A stretch of 64,000 nt of DNA, taken from positions 9,739,501 through 9,803,500 of the forward strand of contig JAPQWV010000005.1 in the NCBI GenBank assembly GCA_027422505.1, given 5' to 3'. The stretch is from Craterostigma plantagineum. Its lineage: Eukaryota; Streptophyta; Magnoliopsida; Lamiales; Linderniaceae. The position numbers and the translations under genes are program-made. The notes beneath the pieces were generated by a model. It was not told the origin of the DNA, made no database searches, and saw nothing but the letters and a program-made list of their open reading frames with translations. Each line of letters begins with the position of its first letter. The first letter of the stretch is position 1. Of the stretch, positions 33,337-43,000 are shown in pieces.

Positions 33337-33633
33337 TGTTGGTCCCGATTGCACCAAACAAGGAATCAAAGAGGCTTTAATGGAATGAAAAGGGAGAGGA
33401 TCTCACCTTCAAGTGTGTGTATTGTGTGAAAAATAGGATAAGCCTTTTGATCTTTGATTGCTTTCAAAAGTGAGTTGGTAAAACCTTATATACCACATTA
33501 ACCCTAGGTATATTAAGGCCCAATCACTAAATATTAACTAATTACATTATAGTCCAAAGCTCAAGCTAAAGGATAATTACAAAATAAATCCCAAGACTTA
33601 AACTATTGACACAATCTATTAAATATCCTAACA
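33337..33633 (-). repeat. 3' LTR of copia E
   Basis: 297 bp. On the plus strand it starts TGTTGGTCCCGATTGC and ends TATCCTAACA. It is next to an antisense polypurine tract, which identifies it as the 3' LTR of a minus-strand element. Confidence 0.95.
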
Positions 33634-33650
33634 ATCTCCCCTTTTGTGTC
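33634..33650 (-). other. Polypurine tract of copia E
   Basis: Minus strand GACACAAAAGGGGAGAT abuts the 3' LTR. It primes plus-strand synthesis. Confidence 0.9.
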
Positions 33651-33691
33651 AATTGTTGGGAGTATTGGATCTTGAGCGTTGTGGTGGTGGA

Positions 33692-35580
33692 TTAACCGGT
33701 GAGTGTTTCGCGAAGTCCTAGCTTGAACTCGAAGGCGCGGAGATTCCTTCGAAGAACCATTCGATCAGCTATAGCGTCAATGAACTTCGTGAACTTGGAT
33801 CGGCAGAGGGGATCTTCTTCTGAAAGGATGCGGAAAATCCTCATGAGTTTGTCTTGGATGATGGTAAGCGTTTCATCTGAGAACTTTGCCACTTCGGAGC
33901 AGCGCAGCAGCCTCATCTTTCCTTTGTAGTTCGAGTAGGCAACCGCCGGATCATCTCCGTCGATCACATCGCCTTCTCGGTAGTCGTCCGCGTTCTTGAA
34001 AGATGGGCGAGTCAAGTTCACCTTCTTCAGGTTGTGCTCCACCGCCATCTGCAGGTCGTGGGTGGCGTAGAATCTGACTTGTCGGAGCATGTGGCGCTTG
34101 AGAGCCACATAACCCATGGTGGCCGGTTCAGCCCGTACGAGATGTCCTGAACTTCTGAGGACGAGTCTGAACTGCTTCATGGATTCCAGCATGTTGTACA
34201 GATCACCTAAGCGCAGATATTTGAAGTCCGCCTCGCTTACTTCACAGCAGCTCTCGTCCTGCCTCATTACCGTGAACACTGGATAGTGAACACGTCCTTT
34301 CGACTCTTGGCGAAGGTCAGTGACTTTGCAGATTGGGGCCCGACTCATTTCCAGAGCGATGTTTTCTTCATCGGACAGCGTCCTCTTTGTGCACTTGTGG
34401 CAAAGAAGGCTCCATCGATAGAGCTTCTTCTTTTCCTCGCTCCAATTTTGAATGTTCATCAGCTCATATTCGTTGAAGGTCGTGATGATTTGCTCCTTGC
34501 GCCGCCAGATCCTTTTCCTGATCTCCTCTTGAAATGGCGCGGTGATCTTCTTATTTTCCCACGGTGCTTCTGGTATATCCGCCGTGGGCACATCCGGTTG
34601 AGCCGCAGGAGCCTCAGCTTGCTGCGCTTGAAATTGTAGGATGTTCTCGAGTTCGGCAGGTTCAACGTCGTACTCCTCTCCGTTCTCGTTGTCTGCAGTG
34701 TTGATTAGCGTGAGCGAGGCTTCCTTTAGCAGACGTCGAGCATTTTCTACTAACTTCCTGGCTGCTACTGCATCGGCGGGTGTGTACAGCCATTCATCGT
34801 TGAAGTTGTAGGCCTCGATCTCGTTCTGTGCGCAGTAGACATCCTCGGAAGTTACATTGGAATCGGTGTTGAGAGGGGTATGGCTGTGTGGTGGCGAAGG
34901 TGTTGCGTCGGAGGAGTTTGAGGATTGTGGGGATGGTTGTGGTGGAGATTCTGGTGGTTCGGATGAGGTGATGGTTTTGGCTAGGATGATTTGGGCGTCG
35001 GTTGGTGTAGATGTGGTGGTTGTGGTCTCTAATGCCGATGTGACAGTTAGAGTTTCGGAGACGGTAGTAGGTGGAGGTGAGGGTGATTTGGCTGGTGACT
35101 CGGGGTTGATAGGGTGGGTTTTTTGGCTAGTGGGGTGTGAGGTTTCTGCGGGCGTTGTTTCAGGTGCAGAGGAGGAGGGCGGCGTCGATTGTATCCGTCC
35201 TTGAGTTTGTGAGGCTTGCGGCCTATTCTCCCCCTCGCGGCGATCTTGATCGTCGCGCCTGATCCCGCTCGACTCGCCTTGAGTGCGGCAAGTCATCGGT
35301 TGAGTCATTATCCTCTTCATCTGCCGTTCCTCCTCGTCGAGTTCCGCCATTGACTCGAATCTTGCTCGTAGGATGTAGAAGAGTTCCTTTGCGGAGATGG
35401 AGGAGAGAACAGCTTCAGCGTCCACATTTTGAGTTGGTGGTGGCGCCTCCGGGGCCACACCTTTGCCTTTGTCGATGGTGGACGCATCGAGACGCGCGTA
35501 GACTTTATCGAGGATAGACGTCTCAAGAGTCTTTGCAAACTCTTGAAGACGAGTCTCTAACGCGGTCTCAGCACGAACTG
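33692..35580 (-). CDS. Copia E extra ORF, C-terminal half
   Basis: About 630 open codons. The frame continues upstream of 35458 to about 35580. It begins with a coiled-coil-like stretch (LETRLQEFAKTLETSILDKV), then a long Pro/Ser/Thr-rich segment (roughly residues 100-220 of the part after 35458). A folded domain follows with EEIRKRIWRRKEQI, NEYELMNIQNWSEEKKKLYRW, DLQMAVEHNLKKVNLTRP and AYSNYKGKMRLLRCSEV plus KFSDETLTIIQDKLMRI. I recall a similar C-terminal block (..GVES..KKLNLTKP.., YSNP.G.IY.., KFSDGTL) in extra domains of copia polyproteins of other eudicots. Function unknown. The same domains occur in copia F at 62096-64000. Confidence 0.7.
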
Positions 35581-35860
35581 GGGTAAGTTTAACAAGTTGG
35601 AATCACGAAGAGTTCCAACTGTCACCGAATCGGAGAAGATAGTCGATCGGCCGCCCGTTTGCACAGGACGGGAAAAGACGGGGTCACTCAGACTTCCCGT
35701 TGGCATCATCGATGAGACAGACTCAATCGAATGATGGCCTAGGCTCACGGTTGTTGTGATGTTGGCCGTGCTAGGTCTTCCGCTCTCAGTCACAGAGACA
35801 TCACCGAGCGTTCTGACAGAATCACGAAGACTCTGTAGTGCGATAGAAGGTGTATGTGTC

Positions 35861-37327
35861 CTAGAAAACTATGGGGAGTGAGGGCACTATACTCGATGTG
35901 CATGAAGAGGATGCAGTCTGAGGCGAGGGACTGCTTGTTTCAATATCGATCATCTCCAAGTGGGATGTCGATGGTATACGTGGCTCCTCGTGGAATGAAA
36001 TACCTTCCTGTAGAGAGGAAGATAAGTGGGTTGGTGGGGTCGTTTGCGTGGTTGAGCCAGATGCCACGTCTTCTACTCGGGAGGTGAACACATCACCTCC
36101 TGTACCTATTGGTTCGGCTCGGCTTATTTGTGGCTGAGGAGGTCGATCGTGTTTTTGTTTCGATCGACGCTCCGTGGGGCGGCTTACGTCATCCTCTCGC
36201 GATCGTTTTTTCGGAGCGCGGGTGGAAGAGGATGCGGCACGACTCGATGACTTTTTGGAGGTGGCGATGGGGTTTTGGCTAGTCCCGGGGTTAGGAGCAG
36301 TGGGGTTGATCTGCGCCGTAGGGACAGTGGATAGTGGATGAGGGCTTTCGCGGAAAGAGGCTGTAGAGGCACGGTATTCTTGGACGTGCAGTTTGGTGGG
36401 GTCGACGTAGGCGAGGACGTCGTCTGGGATTATCATTGCGTGTCGATCTTTCGCCGGAGTGTTTTTCTTGGCGAACTTCTCGACAGTGGGGATTTGGAAG
36501 TGTTCCGTTGCCGGGCGGAGGCGAATGTTGGTGGAGTGCAAGCGGAAATGTTTGATGAGAGCTGGGAGCCACCGCATGTAGGGGACGAAGCGGTTTGTGA
36601 CTCCCTTGGCGACTTCCCGGTCGCGACGTTGGATCATGGAGACGAGATCCATCCATATGATGTCGGCGTAGTTGTACTTGCGGTTGTGGGCGATGCCGGT
36701 GAGGATGGTGCTGATTTGAAAGTTTCCGCGGTCCTGACCAGCATGCTTCCCTGACATGCATTTGTTCACCACCAGGTACAACGTTCGCCACGGTTGAGGT
36801 AGATTGCGGGTGGTGACTTCACTGAGGACAAGTGGGCCCTTCTTCTTCTTGGTTTCTGGTTGATAGCCCAGCCGGTCTATGTCCTCGATGAGTTGTTCAT
36901 GGGTTGGTAGCGGCTCGTATGGGGAGTAGACAGGGAGTTGAAGCACTTCTTGGAGTATCTTTCGAGTGAGGACCACCGTTTCTTGATCAATTATGGCGGA
37001 TAAGTTTTTAGCAAGGTGGAGTGGTCCAGCTATCTGCAACGTGTGCCAGAATTGTTGAAGATACACTTGTGCTTCTGGCTCGCCATGAGTGAGGGCGTGG
37101 CGAAGTGGGTGCCCTTTGAGGATTTCTATAATGACGGGGGCATCGCACCGAAAGCTGTCCAAGTCCACCATATAGTTGCTGGGAATCAGGGCCGCCCATT
37201 GACTTATTGGGAAGATCTGCTCGGGTGGTGGGACATAGGTACGCGTGTTGAGTTCGATGCGAGCGACGTCCCTTTGGATTGCAGCCGCCTCAAGTGCTTC
37301 AATTGTATCTTGATTTTTGCTAGTCAT
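35861..37327 (-). CDS. Copia E extra ORF, N-terminal half
   Basis: 485 codons from the ATG at 37327, chosen because it lies 2 nt after a candidate 3' splice site. An upstream in-frame ATG at 37354 exists. Residues about 40-290 form a probable globular domain: IIEILKGHPLRHAL, VYLQQFWHTLQ, YEPLPTHEQLIEDIDRLGYQ, LPQPWRTLYLVVNKCMSGKHA and NRKYNYADIIWMDLV. The rest is Ser/Thr/Pro-rich with basic clusters such as APKKRSRED. It ends at 35861. Decayed frames between 35860 and 35580 suggest that it and the next ORF were one protein of about 1100 residues. It sits where env lies in env-bearing retroelements, but no signal peptide or membrane segment is visible, so env is not claimed. Confidence 0.7.
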   Translation of the reverse strand: MTSKNQDTIEALEAAAIQRDVARIELNTRTYVPPPEQIFPISQWAALIPSNYMVDLDSFRCDAPVIIEILKGHPLRHALTHGEPEAQVYLQQFWHTLQIAGPLHLAKNLSAIIDQETVVLTRKILQEVLQLPVYSPYEPLPTHEQLIEDIDRLGYQPETKKKKGPLVLSEVTTRNLPQPWRTLYLVVNKCMSGKHAGQDRGNFQISTILTGIAHNRKYNYADIIWMDLVSMIQRRDREVAKGVTNRFVPYMRWLPALIKHFRLHSTNIRLRPATEHFQIPTVEKFAKKNTPAKDRHAMIIPDDVLAYVDPTKLHVQEYRASTASFRESPHPLSTVPTAQINPTAPNPGTSQNPIATSKKSSSRAASSSTRAPKKRSREDDVSRPTERRSKQKHDRPPQPQISRAEPIGTGGDVFTSRVEDVASGSTTQTTPPTHLSSSLQEGISFHEEPRIPSTSHLEMIDIETSSPSPQTASSSCTSSIVPSLPIVF

Positions 37328-37362
37328 ATCTGTGTTTGACAGTAATTTTAACATGATTAGTA
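37328..37362 (-). promoter_or_regulatory. Candidate branch point and 3' splice site before the copia E extra ORF
   Basis: Minus strand: TACTAAT at 37362-37356, then TTACTGTCAAACACAG with AG at 37331-37330, then ATATG with the start codon at 37327. The branch A to AG distance is 27 nt, the same as in copia F. The polypyrimidine tract is weak. Confidence 0.45.
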
Positions 37363-37369
37363 CGGACTA

Positions 37370-38700
37370 AGTTGCGAGAAAATGGATATACGTAATTTGT
37401 GGGTATAACAATAAAGTGAAACAAACAAGTGCGCAAAATCGTAAGGATATAAATAAAACTAACTGGCCGAGAGAAAAAATTCATTTAATGTAGAATTTCG
37501 CGCAGGAAATTTTTCGCAAGTTAAGACATTTAGCAATTTGTCCAAAATTTTCGCATTTAATGAGAAAATTTTCAGATTATCGCACTTAGACAGGTCGAGA
37601 GTAAGTTTCGCAGATATTGGAAAAATTCGCATGTAGTGTTAGATTTTCGCACGTAGTGAAAACTTTCGCAGATATTAAGGAAATTTCGCAGATAGAGAAA
37701 ATTTTCGCATGCATTAGGAAATTTTCGCAAGTGATAGCGCATAGACATGTCGTGAGAAATTTTCGCAGATTGAGTAAAATTTCGCAAGTATGGAAAATTT
37801 TCGCAAGTTATAACACATAGATATGTCATGAGAAATTTTCGCAGACTGAGTAAAATTTCGCAAGTATGGAAAATTTTCGCAAGTTATAACACATAGATAT
37901 GTCATGAGAAATTTTCGCAGACTGAGTAAAATTTCGCAAGTATGGAAAAATTTTCGCAAGTTAAGAAATCTCGCAAGTTGTCCAAATTTTTCGCATGTAA
38001 TGAGAAAATTCGCAAATTATCTTGCATAGACAAATCGAGAGATATTTTCGCATATTTCAAGGAACTTTCGCACTCAGTCTATCCATGAATTTTCGCATAT
38101 AATGAAAATTTCGCACGTTGAAGTGTTTTCGCCTTCAGAGTGAAATTTCGCATGTATCAAAGAGATTTCGCATTCAGTTTGTCCCTGAGTTTTCGCATCT
38201 AAGGAAAATTTTCGCAAGTTATGAAATTTCAAAGGATATCCAAAAGTTTCTCGGTTGAAATATTTTCTCAAGAGATATTAAGATTTTTCGCAAGTTATAT
38301 GAAAGTTTCGCAGAAGGAAAAAGCTTTGTGCATTGAGAGATTTTTGTGTTTCACTGTGGTTGCGAAATAGTGAAGATGCGAAAAGATGTAATATGAAGTG
38401 AAGTGTATGAGAGTTTCGCGGGGCTAAACTCACTGTAGCAGAGAAAGTTTTGGCTTGAGGAAAAAGATTTTCTCGGATAAACTTTCGCGGGACTTAACAT
38501 GCTGTAGCAGCGAAAATTTTTTTTAACACATGTAAATTCTCGGACGAAAGTTTCGCGGGACCTCACTCACTGTAGCAGCGAAAATTTTAACGCTAGAAAT
38601 TTCTCGGATAAAAATTTCGCGGGACCTCACTCATTGTAGCAGCGAAATTTAACGTTTAAAGCAATTTTTCTGAGAATTTTTCTCGGTGAAGAACACAATG
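37370..38700 (-). repeat. CpG-motif spacer of copia E with 76-bp tandem repeats
   Basis: TTTCGCA, TTTCGCAAG and TTTCGCGG recur dozens of times. Within it a 76-bp unit beginning GAGAAATTTTCGCAG is tandemly repeated at 37754, 37830 and 37906 (the last partial), with a more diverged copy before. A second local family at 38410-38650 repeats TTTCGCGGGACCTCACTCA followed by CTGTAGCAGCGAAA. No protein frame is credible. Confidence 0.8.
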
Positions 38701-39379
38701 CGAAAGCGTGCGAAACGACGCAGTGATTTATTTTGCCTTAGACCTACTCAAATTTCAACCAAAATGCAATAATCTGGACTCAATCGACTCGTAATTGGAT
38801 GGGCAATGCATATTTGGGGGTTTTAAACATAAAAAACCTAACATGCGTTCGATTCAGAGCCGAGAAAAATTAATTCTAACCTAACAGATTTAATCAATAC
38901 GGGGCAAAACAGGATAAAATGAATGGAAATTGATTTATTTGAGGTGTAGTCATACCGAAAAGCTGATTTGCGACAATGGAGTTAGCAGGAAACATATTTT
39001 GAAAGCAGATTTGACGACGACGACGATGCGAGGAGTTGCGAAATTTTTGAAAAATGGTTGCGAAATTTTTGAATTTTCTCGGGAATTTTAGGATTGTGTA
39101 CAACGTTAAGTGTTTTGGGGTTTTAGGGGTTTTAGTGACTGTTCATGCGAAATTTTGTGTTAATGGGCCGAAATTCGTGGGCTTGGTCAAAGCTGGGTCC
39201 AAATCTGATTTTCGCGGGCTTGGTCAAAATTGGGTCCAATTGAAGTTCAATTGGTCCAATTTTGACCCTGTTTGATCAGAAAATTAAAAATTCAACCCAA
39301 AACATTTTAATCGGTCCAATTTTGACTCAGTTTGACCAAACTTTAAAATTTCAACCCAATTTTTTTTTTTTTTTAAATA

Positions 39380-39530
39380 AGCAAAATCAGAAACTCCCCC
39401 TTAATCTAAAACTCCCCTTTTTAAATAATGGAAAAATCAGAAGCTCCCCCTTAATCGAAAACTTTCCTTTTAAAAAAAAATGGAAAAATCAGACGCTCCC
39501 CCTTAATCGGAAACTCCCCCTCAAAAGACA
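39380..39530 (-). repeat. Polypurine-like array after copia E pol
   Basis: Three units of about 51 bp, each with antisense CTCCCCCTTAATC and an AAAAATCAGA phrase. They give repeated GATTAAGGGGGAG on the minus strand just after the pol stop at 39613. This resembles the 21114-21365 array of copia C. Confidence 0.75.
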
Positions 39531-39612
39531 TAATTCAGAAGACACATAGACAATGGAGTGAAGTGAAAAGGAGATATGTACACTTTATCAAAGTTCATGT
39601 AGGGTCGATTGA

Positions 39613-41436
39613 TCACAACTGAATATTCAACATGCCCAACATAGTCACTAGGTGTTGGAATCGTTTGACATCCAACGGTTTTGTGAAAACGTCGGCCAGT
39701 TGATCTTCGGTTGTGACGTAGTGCAATTCAATCGTCCCTTGTTCGACATGTTCTTTGATGAAGTGGTGACGAATATCTATGTGTTTCGTTCTTGAGTGAT
39801 GTACCGGATTACTCGTCATCGCAATCGCACTCTTTGAGTCACAATAGATGGGAATTTTATCAACATGAAAATTAAAATCTCGTAGTTGGGTTCTCATCCA
39901 CAAAAGCTGTGAACAACAACTAGCGGCGGCGACATATTCTGCCTCCGTTGACGAAGTTGAGACACAGTTTTGTTTCCGAGACGACCAACTCACGAGTTTA
40001 CCGCCCAAGAAGTGTGCAGCTCCAGAGGTGCTTTTTCGATCCATCTTGCATCCTGCGTAATCCGAGTCAGAGAATCCAACCAGCTTGAAGTCCGATCGAG
40101 TGGGGTACCACAAACCCAGATTGGGTGTTCCTTTGAGATAGCGGAGAATCCTTTTGACAGCAGTGAAATGGGATTCCTTCGGTGTTGCCTGAAAACGAGC
40201 GCAGATTCCTGTCGAGAGAACGATATCCGGTCGACTAGCAGTGAGGTACAAAAGAGAGCCTACTATCCCTCGATAGACGGTTTGATCAACGGGAGCACTA
40301 GATGGGTCCGCGTCGGGTCGGCCAGAGGGTGACATAGGTGTAGCAGCAGTCTTTGCATCCTTCATTCCATATTTCTCGAGGATGTCATGGATGTATTTGG
40401 ACTGATTGATGAAGATTCCGTCGGGGAGTTGCTTTACTTGAAGACCAAGAAAGAAATTCAGCTCGCCCATCATACTCATTTCGAACTTCTCCTTCATCAA
40501 TTCTGCGAACTCTTCACACAGTTGTGGTTCAGTCGATCCAAAAATGATGTCATCGACATAAATCTGTACAATCATGATGTCCGGCCCACTCCGGTTGGTG
40601 AAGAGAGTTGTATCCAGAGATCCTTTCTTGAATCCAGACTGAACAAGGAAGTCTGAAAGGACGTCATACCAAGCTCGGGGAGCCTGTTTTAGTCCGTAGA
40701 GGGCCTTGTAGAGTCGATATACGTGATGAGGAAACTCTTCGCTCAAGAACCCTTCAGGTTGATCAACGTACACTTCTTCCTTGAGAAACCCATTCAGAAA
40801 TGCAGTCTTCACGTCCATTTGGTAGACTTTAAAGTTCTTGTGTGCAGTGAAGGCAAGAAAAATTCGTATGGCTTCGATCCTGGCAACTGGGGCAAAAGTT
40901 TCATCGTAGTCGATGCCTTTTTGTTGGTTGTACCCCTTAGCCACAAGTCTTGCTTTATTGCGGATGACAACACCGTCTTCATCCTTTTTGTTCATGAAGA
41001 TCCACTTTGTGCCGATAATGGATCTATTGTGAGGTCGTGGTACGAGTTCCCAAACTTGTAAACGTTCAAACTGATTTATTTCCTCCTGCATTGCAATCAG
41101 CCAATCAGGATCATTGAGAGCTTCAGCTACTCGTGATGGTTCGGCTTGACTGAGGTAGCAAGCGAACAGACTTTCATTCATTGTAGCCGAACGCGTCGAA
41201 ACACCGGATGTGGGATCCCCAATAATCTGATCGGTAGGATGAGAGCGAGCCCAAAGTGGTACATTGGTTTGTGAGGAGCTGGCCGCATTTGTATTGATTG
41301 GAGGTTCGTTAGATTGGGGTCCGGTGTCCGAAGAAGAGATCTCAACCGTAGTAGATTGAGAAGGTTCAGCATCAGGATCAGCAATGTTCCCAGGGTTGGG
41401 TAAAATGTCGTCTTCGTTGAGATTGAGATCATCCAA
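39613..41436 (-). CDS. Copia E reverse transcriptase and RNase H
   Basis: 607 codons. After a Ser/Asn-rich linker comes RT with [88 protein letters not shown] and the catalytic YVDDIIFGS box. LNFFLGLQV and a SPSGRPDAD linker follow. The connection/RNase H region has [32 protein letters not shown] and [18 protein letters not shown], the DSKSAI motif and [10 protein letters not shown] near the end. All catalytic blocks are present. The frame is shifted relative to integrase near 41440, so the polyprotein would not be made whole. Confidence 0.9.
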   Translation of the reverse strand: MDDLNLNEDDILPNPGNIADPDAEPSQSTTVEISSSDTGPQSNEPPINTNAASSSQTNVPLWARSHPTDQIIGDPTSGVSTRSATMNESLFACYLSQAEPSRVAEALNDPDWLIAMQEEINQFERLQVWELVPRPHNRSIIGTKWIFMNKKDEDGVVIRNKARLVAKGYNQQKGIDYDETFAPVARIEAIRIFLAFTAHKNFKVYQMDVKTAFLNGFLKEEVYVDQPEGFLSEEFPHHVYRLYKALYGLKQAPRAWYDVLSDFLVQSGFKKGSLDTTLFTNRSGPDIMIVQIYVDDIIFGSTEPQLCEEFAELMKEKFEMSMMGELNFFLGLQVKQLPDGIFINQSKYIHDILEKYGMKDAKTAATPMSPSGRPDADPSSAPVDQTVYRGIVGSLLYLTASRPDIVLSTGICARFQATPKESHFTAVKRILRYLKGTPNLGLWYPTRSDFKLVGFSDSDYAGCKMDRKSTSGAAHFLGGKLVSWSSRKQNCVSTSSTEAEYVAAASCCSQLLWMRTQLRDFNFHVDKIPIYCDSKSAIAMTSNPVHHSRTKHIDIRHHFIKEHVEQGTIELHYVTTEDQLADVFTKPLDVKRFQHLVTMLGMLNIQL

Positions 41437-42938
41437 ATGACATCATCGCTGATAGCTGGTGGTGTAGATGGGGTAGGTGCAGCGGTAGTTTGAGTGGTGG
41501 CGACGGGAGTCTTGGGGACTGGATAGAAGTACTCGAAGAGTAGATCGAGATCCAGTTCACCAGAATTGCCCTCAGATGAGGAGATTCCCGTCGTTGAAGG
41601 TTGACCTTTTGTCAACGACTGTAGAAGACCTGGTTCTGGACTGATATGAGCAGAAGCCATGAGGTCGCCATCGCTTTCGTCAAATGTGACATTTGTGCTC
41701 TCTATTACTGATCGTTTCTCCCTAAGATAGACTCTGTATGCCTTCGTGTTCAGCGAATATCCAACAAAGATTCCTTCAAGTGCTTTTGGATCAAGCTTCC
41801 CAAGATGTTGGCGATCATTGGCCACAAAACATCGACAACCGAAGACCCTTAGATAAGATATATCTGGTATACGACGGTTATTCAGCATCTCGTATGGGGT
41901 GCGGTTGAATCTCTTGTGGATTGAATCCCGGTTTTGTGTGTAACAAGCCGTTTGAATAGCTTCGCCCCAAAGAGAATGAGGAAGGCCGGATTGGATGAGG
42001 AGAGTCCTAGCTTCTTCAACTAATGTCCTATTTTTACGCTCAACGACACCATTCTGTTCCGGTGTCTTCACAGCTGAGAACTGCTGGGTGATGCCCTGAG
42101 TGGCATAGAAATCACTGAGCTTCTTGTTCTTAAACTCAGTTCCGTTGTCAGTTCTGATAATCCGAACCTTCTGTTGATGAAGAGTTTGGGACGTAACAAC
42201 AAACTCGATGATTGTATCAGGAACTCCATCCTTTGTACGAATGAGTTTCGTCCACGTGTAGCGTGAAAAATCGTCGACAATCACAAGAATATACCGTCTT
42301 CCTCCGAGTGTGGCCGTAGGCATTGGGCCACATAGATCCATGTGTAAGAGCTCGAGGAGAAGCTTAGAGGACGGTGTTTCCTTGGAGATGTGAGACGATC
42401 GCTTCATCTTCCCCAATTCACAGGCAGAGCAGAGGTGTTCCTTATGATATGTCAGTTGGGGTAGACCGTTGACGAGTTTATTCTGACGCAGTTTGTTGAT
42501 GGTCTTGAAATTGAGATGGGAAAGACGCCGGTGCCATAGATCGTTCAACTTGGGTGCGGCTCGAGAGAGAAGGCATATTGGTCGAGAGGTCGTAAGATTG
42601 AGTACGTAAAGGTGAGACGTGCGCGTTCCAGAAAGAAGAGGCTGTCCCGAGGCATCTATAATGCTGCAGATGTCAGATTCGAAGAGAACCTTGTATCCTT
42701 TGTCGCAGAATCGACCAATGCTGAAGAGATTGTAGCTCAAACCCTCGACATAAGAAATTCCCTTAATCGTCAGTTTGTCATGGACGAGATCACCAGTTCC
42801 GAAAATTGGCGCCATTTGACTGTTTCCGAAGGAGACCCTTCCTAGATAGCGCTCGGAGAAGTTGCTCAACAGCTCCTTGTTCCCCGTCATGTGTGTGGAG
42901 CAATCCGAGTCTAGATACCACACATGACAGACCAGCAA
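41178..42938 (-). CDS. Copia E protease remnant, pre-integrase and integrase
   Basis: 586 codons. Residues 10-19 are the protease active-site block, but read [10 protein letters not shown] where copia proteases have DSG, so the catalytic loop is altered. The GAG-pre-integrase zinc region follows (H..H..C..C within [10 protein letters not shown] to LCSACELGK). The integrase core has [17 protein letters not shown] and [12 protein letters not shown], giving the D, D and E of the catalytic triad. [12 protein letters not shown] and an [12 protein letters not shown] block follow. The last 80 or so residues are out of register with the RT frame. The start coordinate is only the first possible initiation codon, as true translation would come from gag. 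Confidence 0.85.
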   Translation of the reverse strand: MLVCHVWYLDSDCSTHMTGNKELLSNFSERYLGRVSFGNSQMAPIFGTGDLVHDKLTIKGISYVEGLSYNLFSIGRFCDKGYKVLFESDICSIIDASGQPLLSGTRTSHLYVLNLTTSRPICLLSRAAPKLNDLWHRRLSHLNFKTINKLRQNKLVNGLPQLTYHKEHLCSACELGKMKRSSHISKETPSSKLLLELLHMDLCGPMPTATLGGRRYILVIVDDFSRYTWTKLIRTKDGVPDTIIEFVVTSQTLHQQKVRIIRTDNGTEFKNKKLSDFYATQGITQQFSAVKTPEQNGVVERKNRTLVEEARTLLIQSGLPHSLWGEAIQTACYTQNRDSIHKRFNRTPYEMLNNRRIPDISYLRVFGCRCFVANDRQHLGKLDPKALEGIFVGYSLNTKAYRVYLREKRSVIESTNVTFDESDGDLMASAHISPEPGLLQSLTKGQPSTTGISSSEGNSGELDLDLLFEYFYPVPKTPVATTQTTAAPTPSTPPAISDDVIWMISISTKTTFYPTLGTLLILMLNLLNLLRLRSLLRTPDPNLTNLQSIQMRPAPHKPMYHFGLALILPIRLLGIPHPVFRRVRLQ

Positions 42939-43000
42939 TCATCAGCAAACGTTGGGTCCCCGTTTACGGACGGGGCCTTCTTGTGAAATAAGTAAAATTT

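Noticed and set aside
33699..36754. Plus-strand frames of 76-138 codons
   Set aside because: Antisense shadows of the copia E extra ORF, which has much longer frames and homologous blocks in copia F.
33692..37327. Extra ORF considered as a true env glycoprotein
   Set aside because: No signal peptide, transmembrane segment or cysteine pattern is visible. Only the position and the possible spliced expression are env-like.
37705..37964. Regularly spaced repeat considered as a CRISPR array
   Set aside because: Repeat units are contiguous without unique spacers, and the DNA is plant nuclear.
39970..41061. Plus-strand frames of 89-120 codons
   Set aside because: Antisense of the copia E RT and RNase H.
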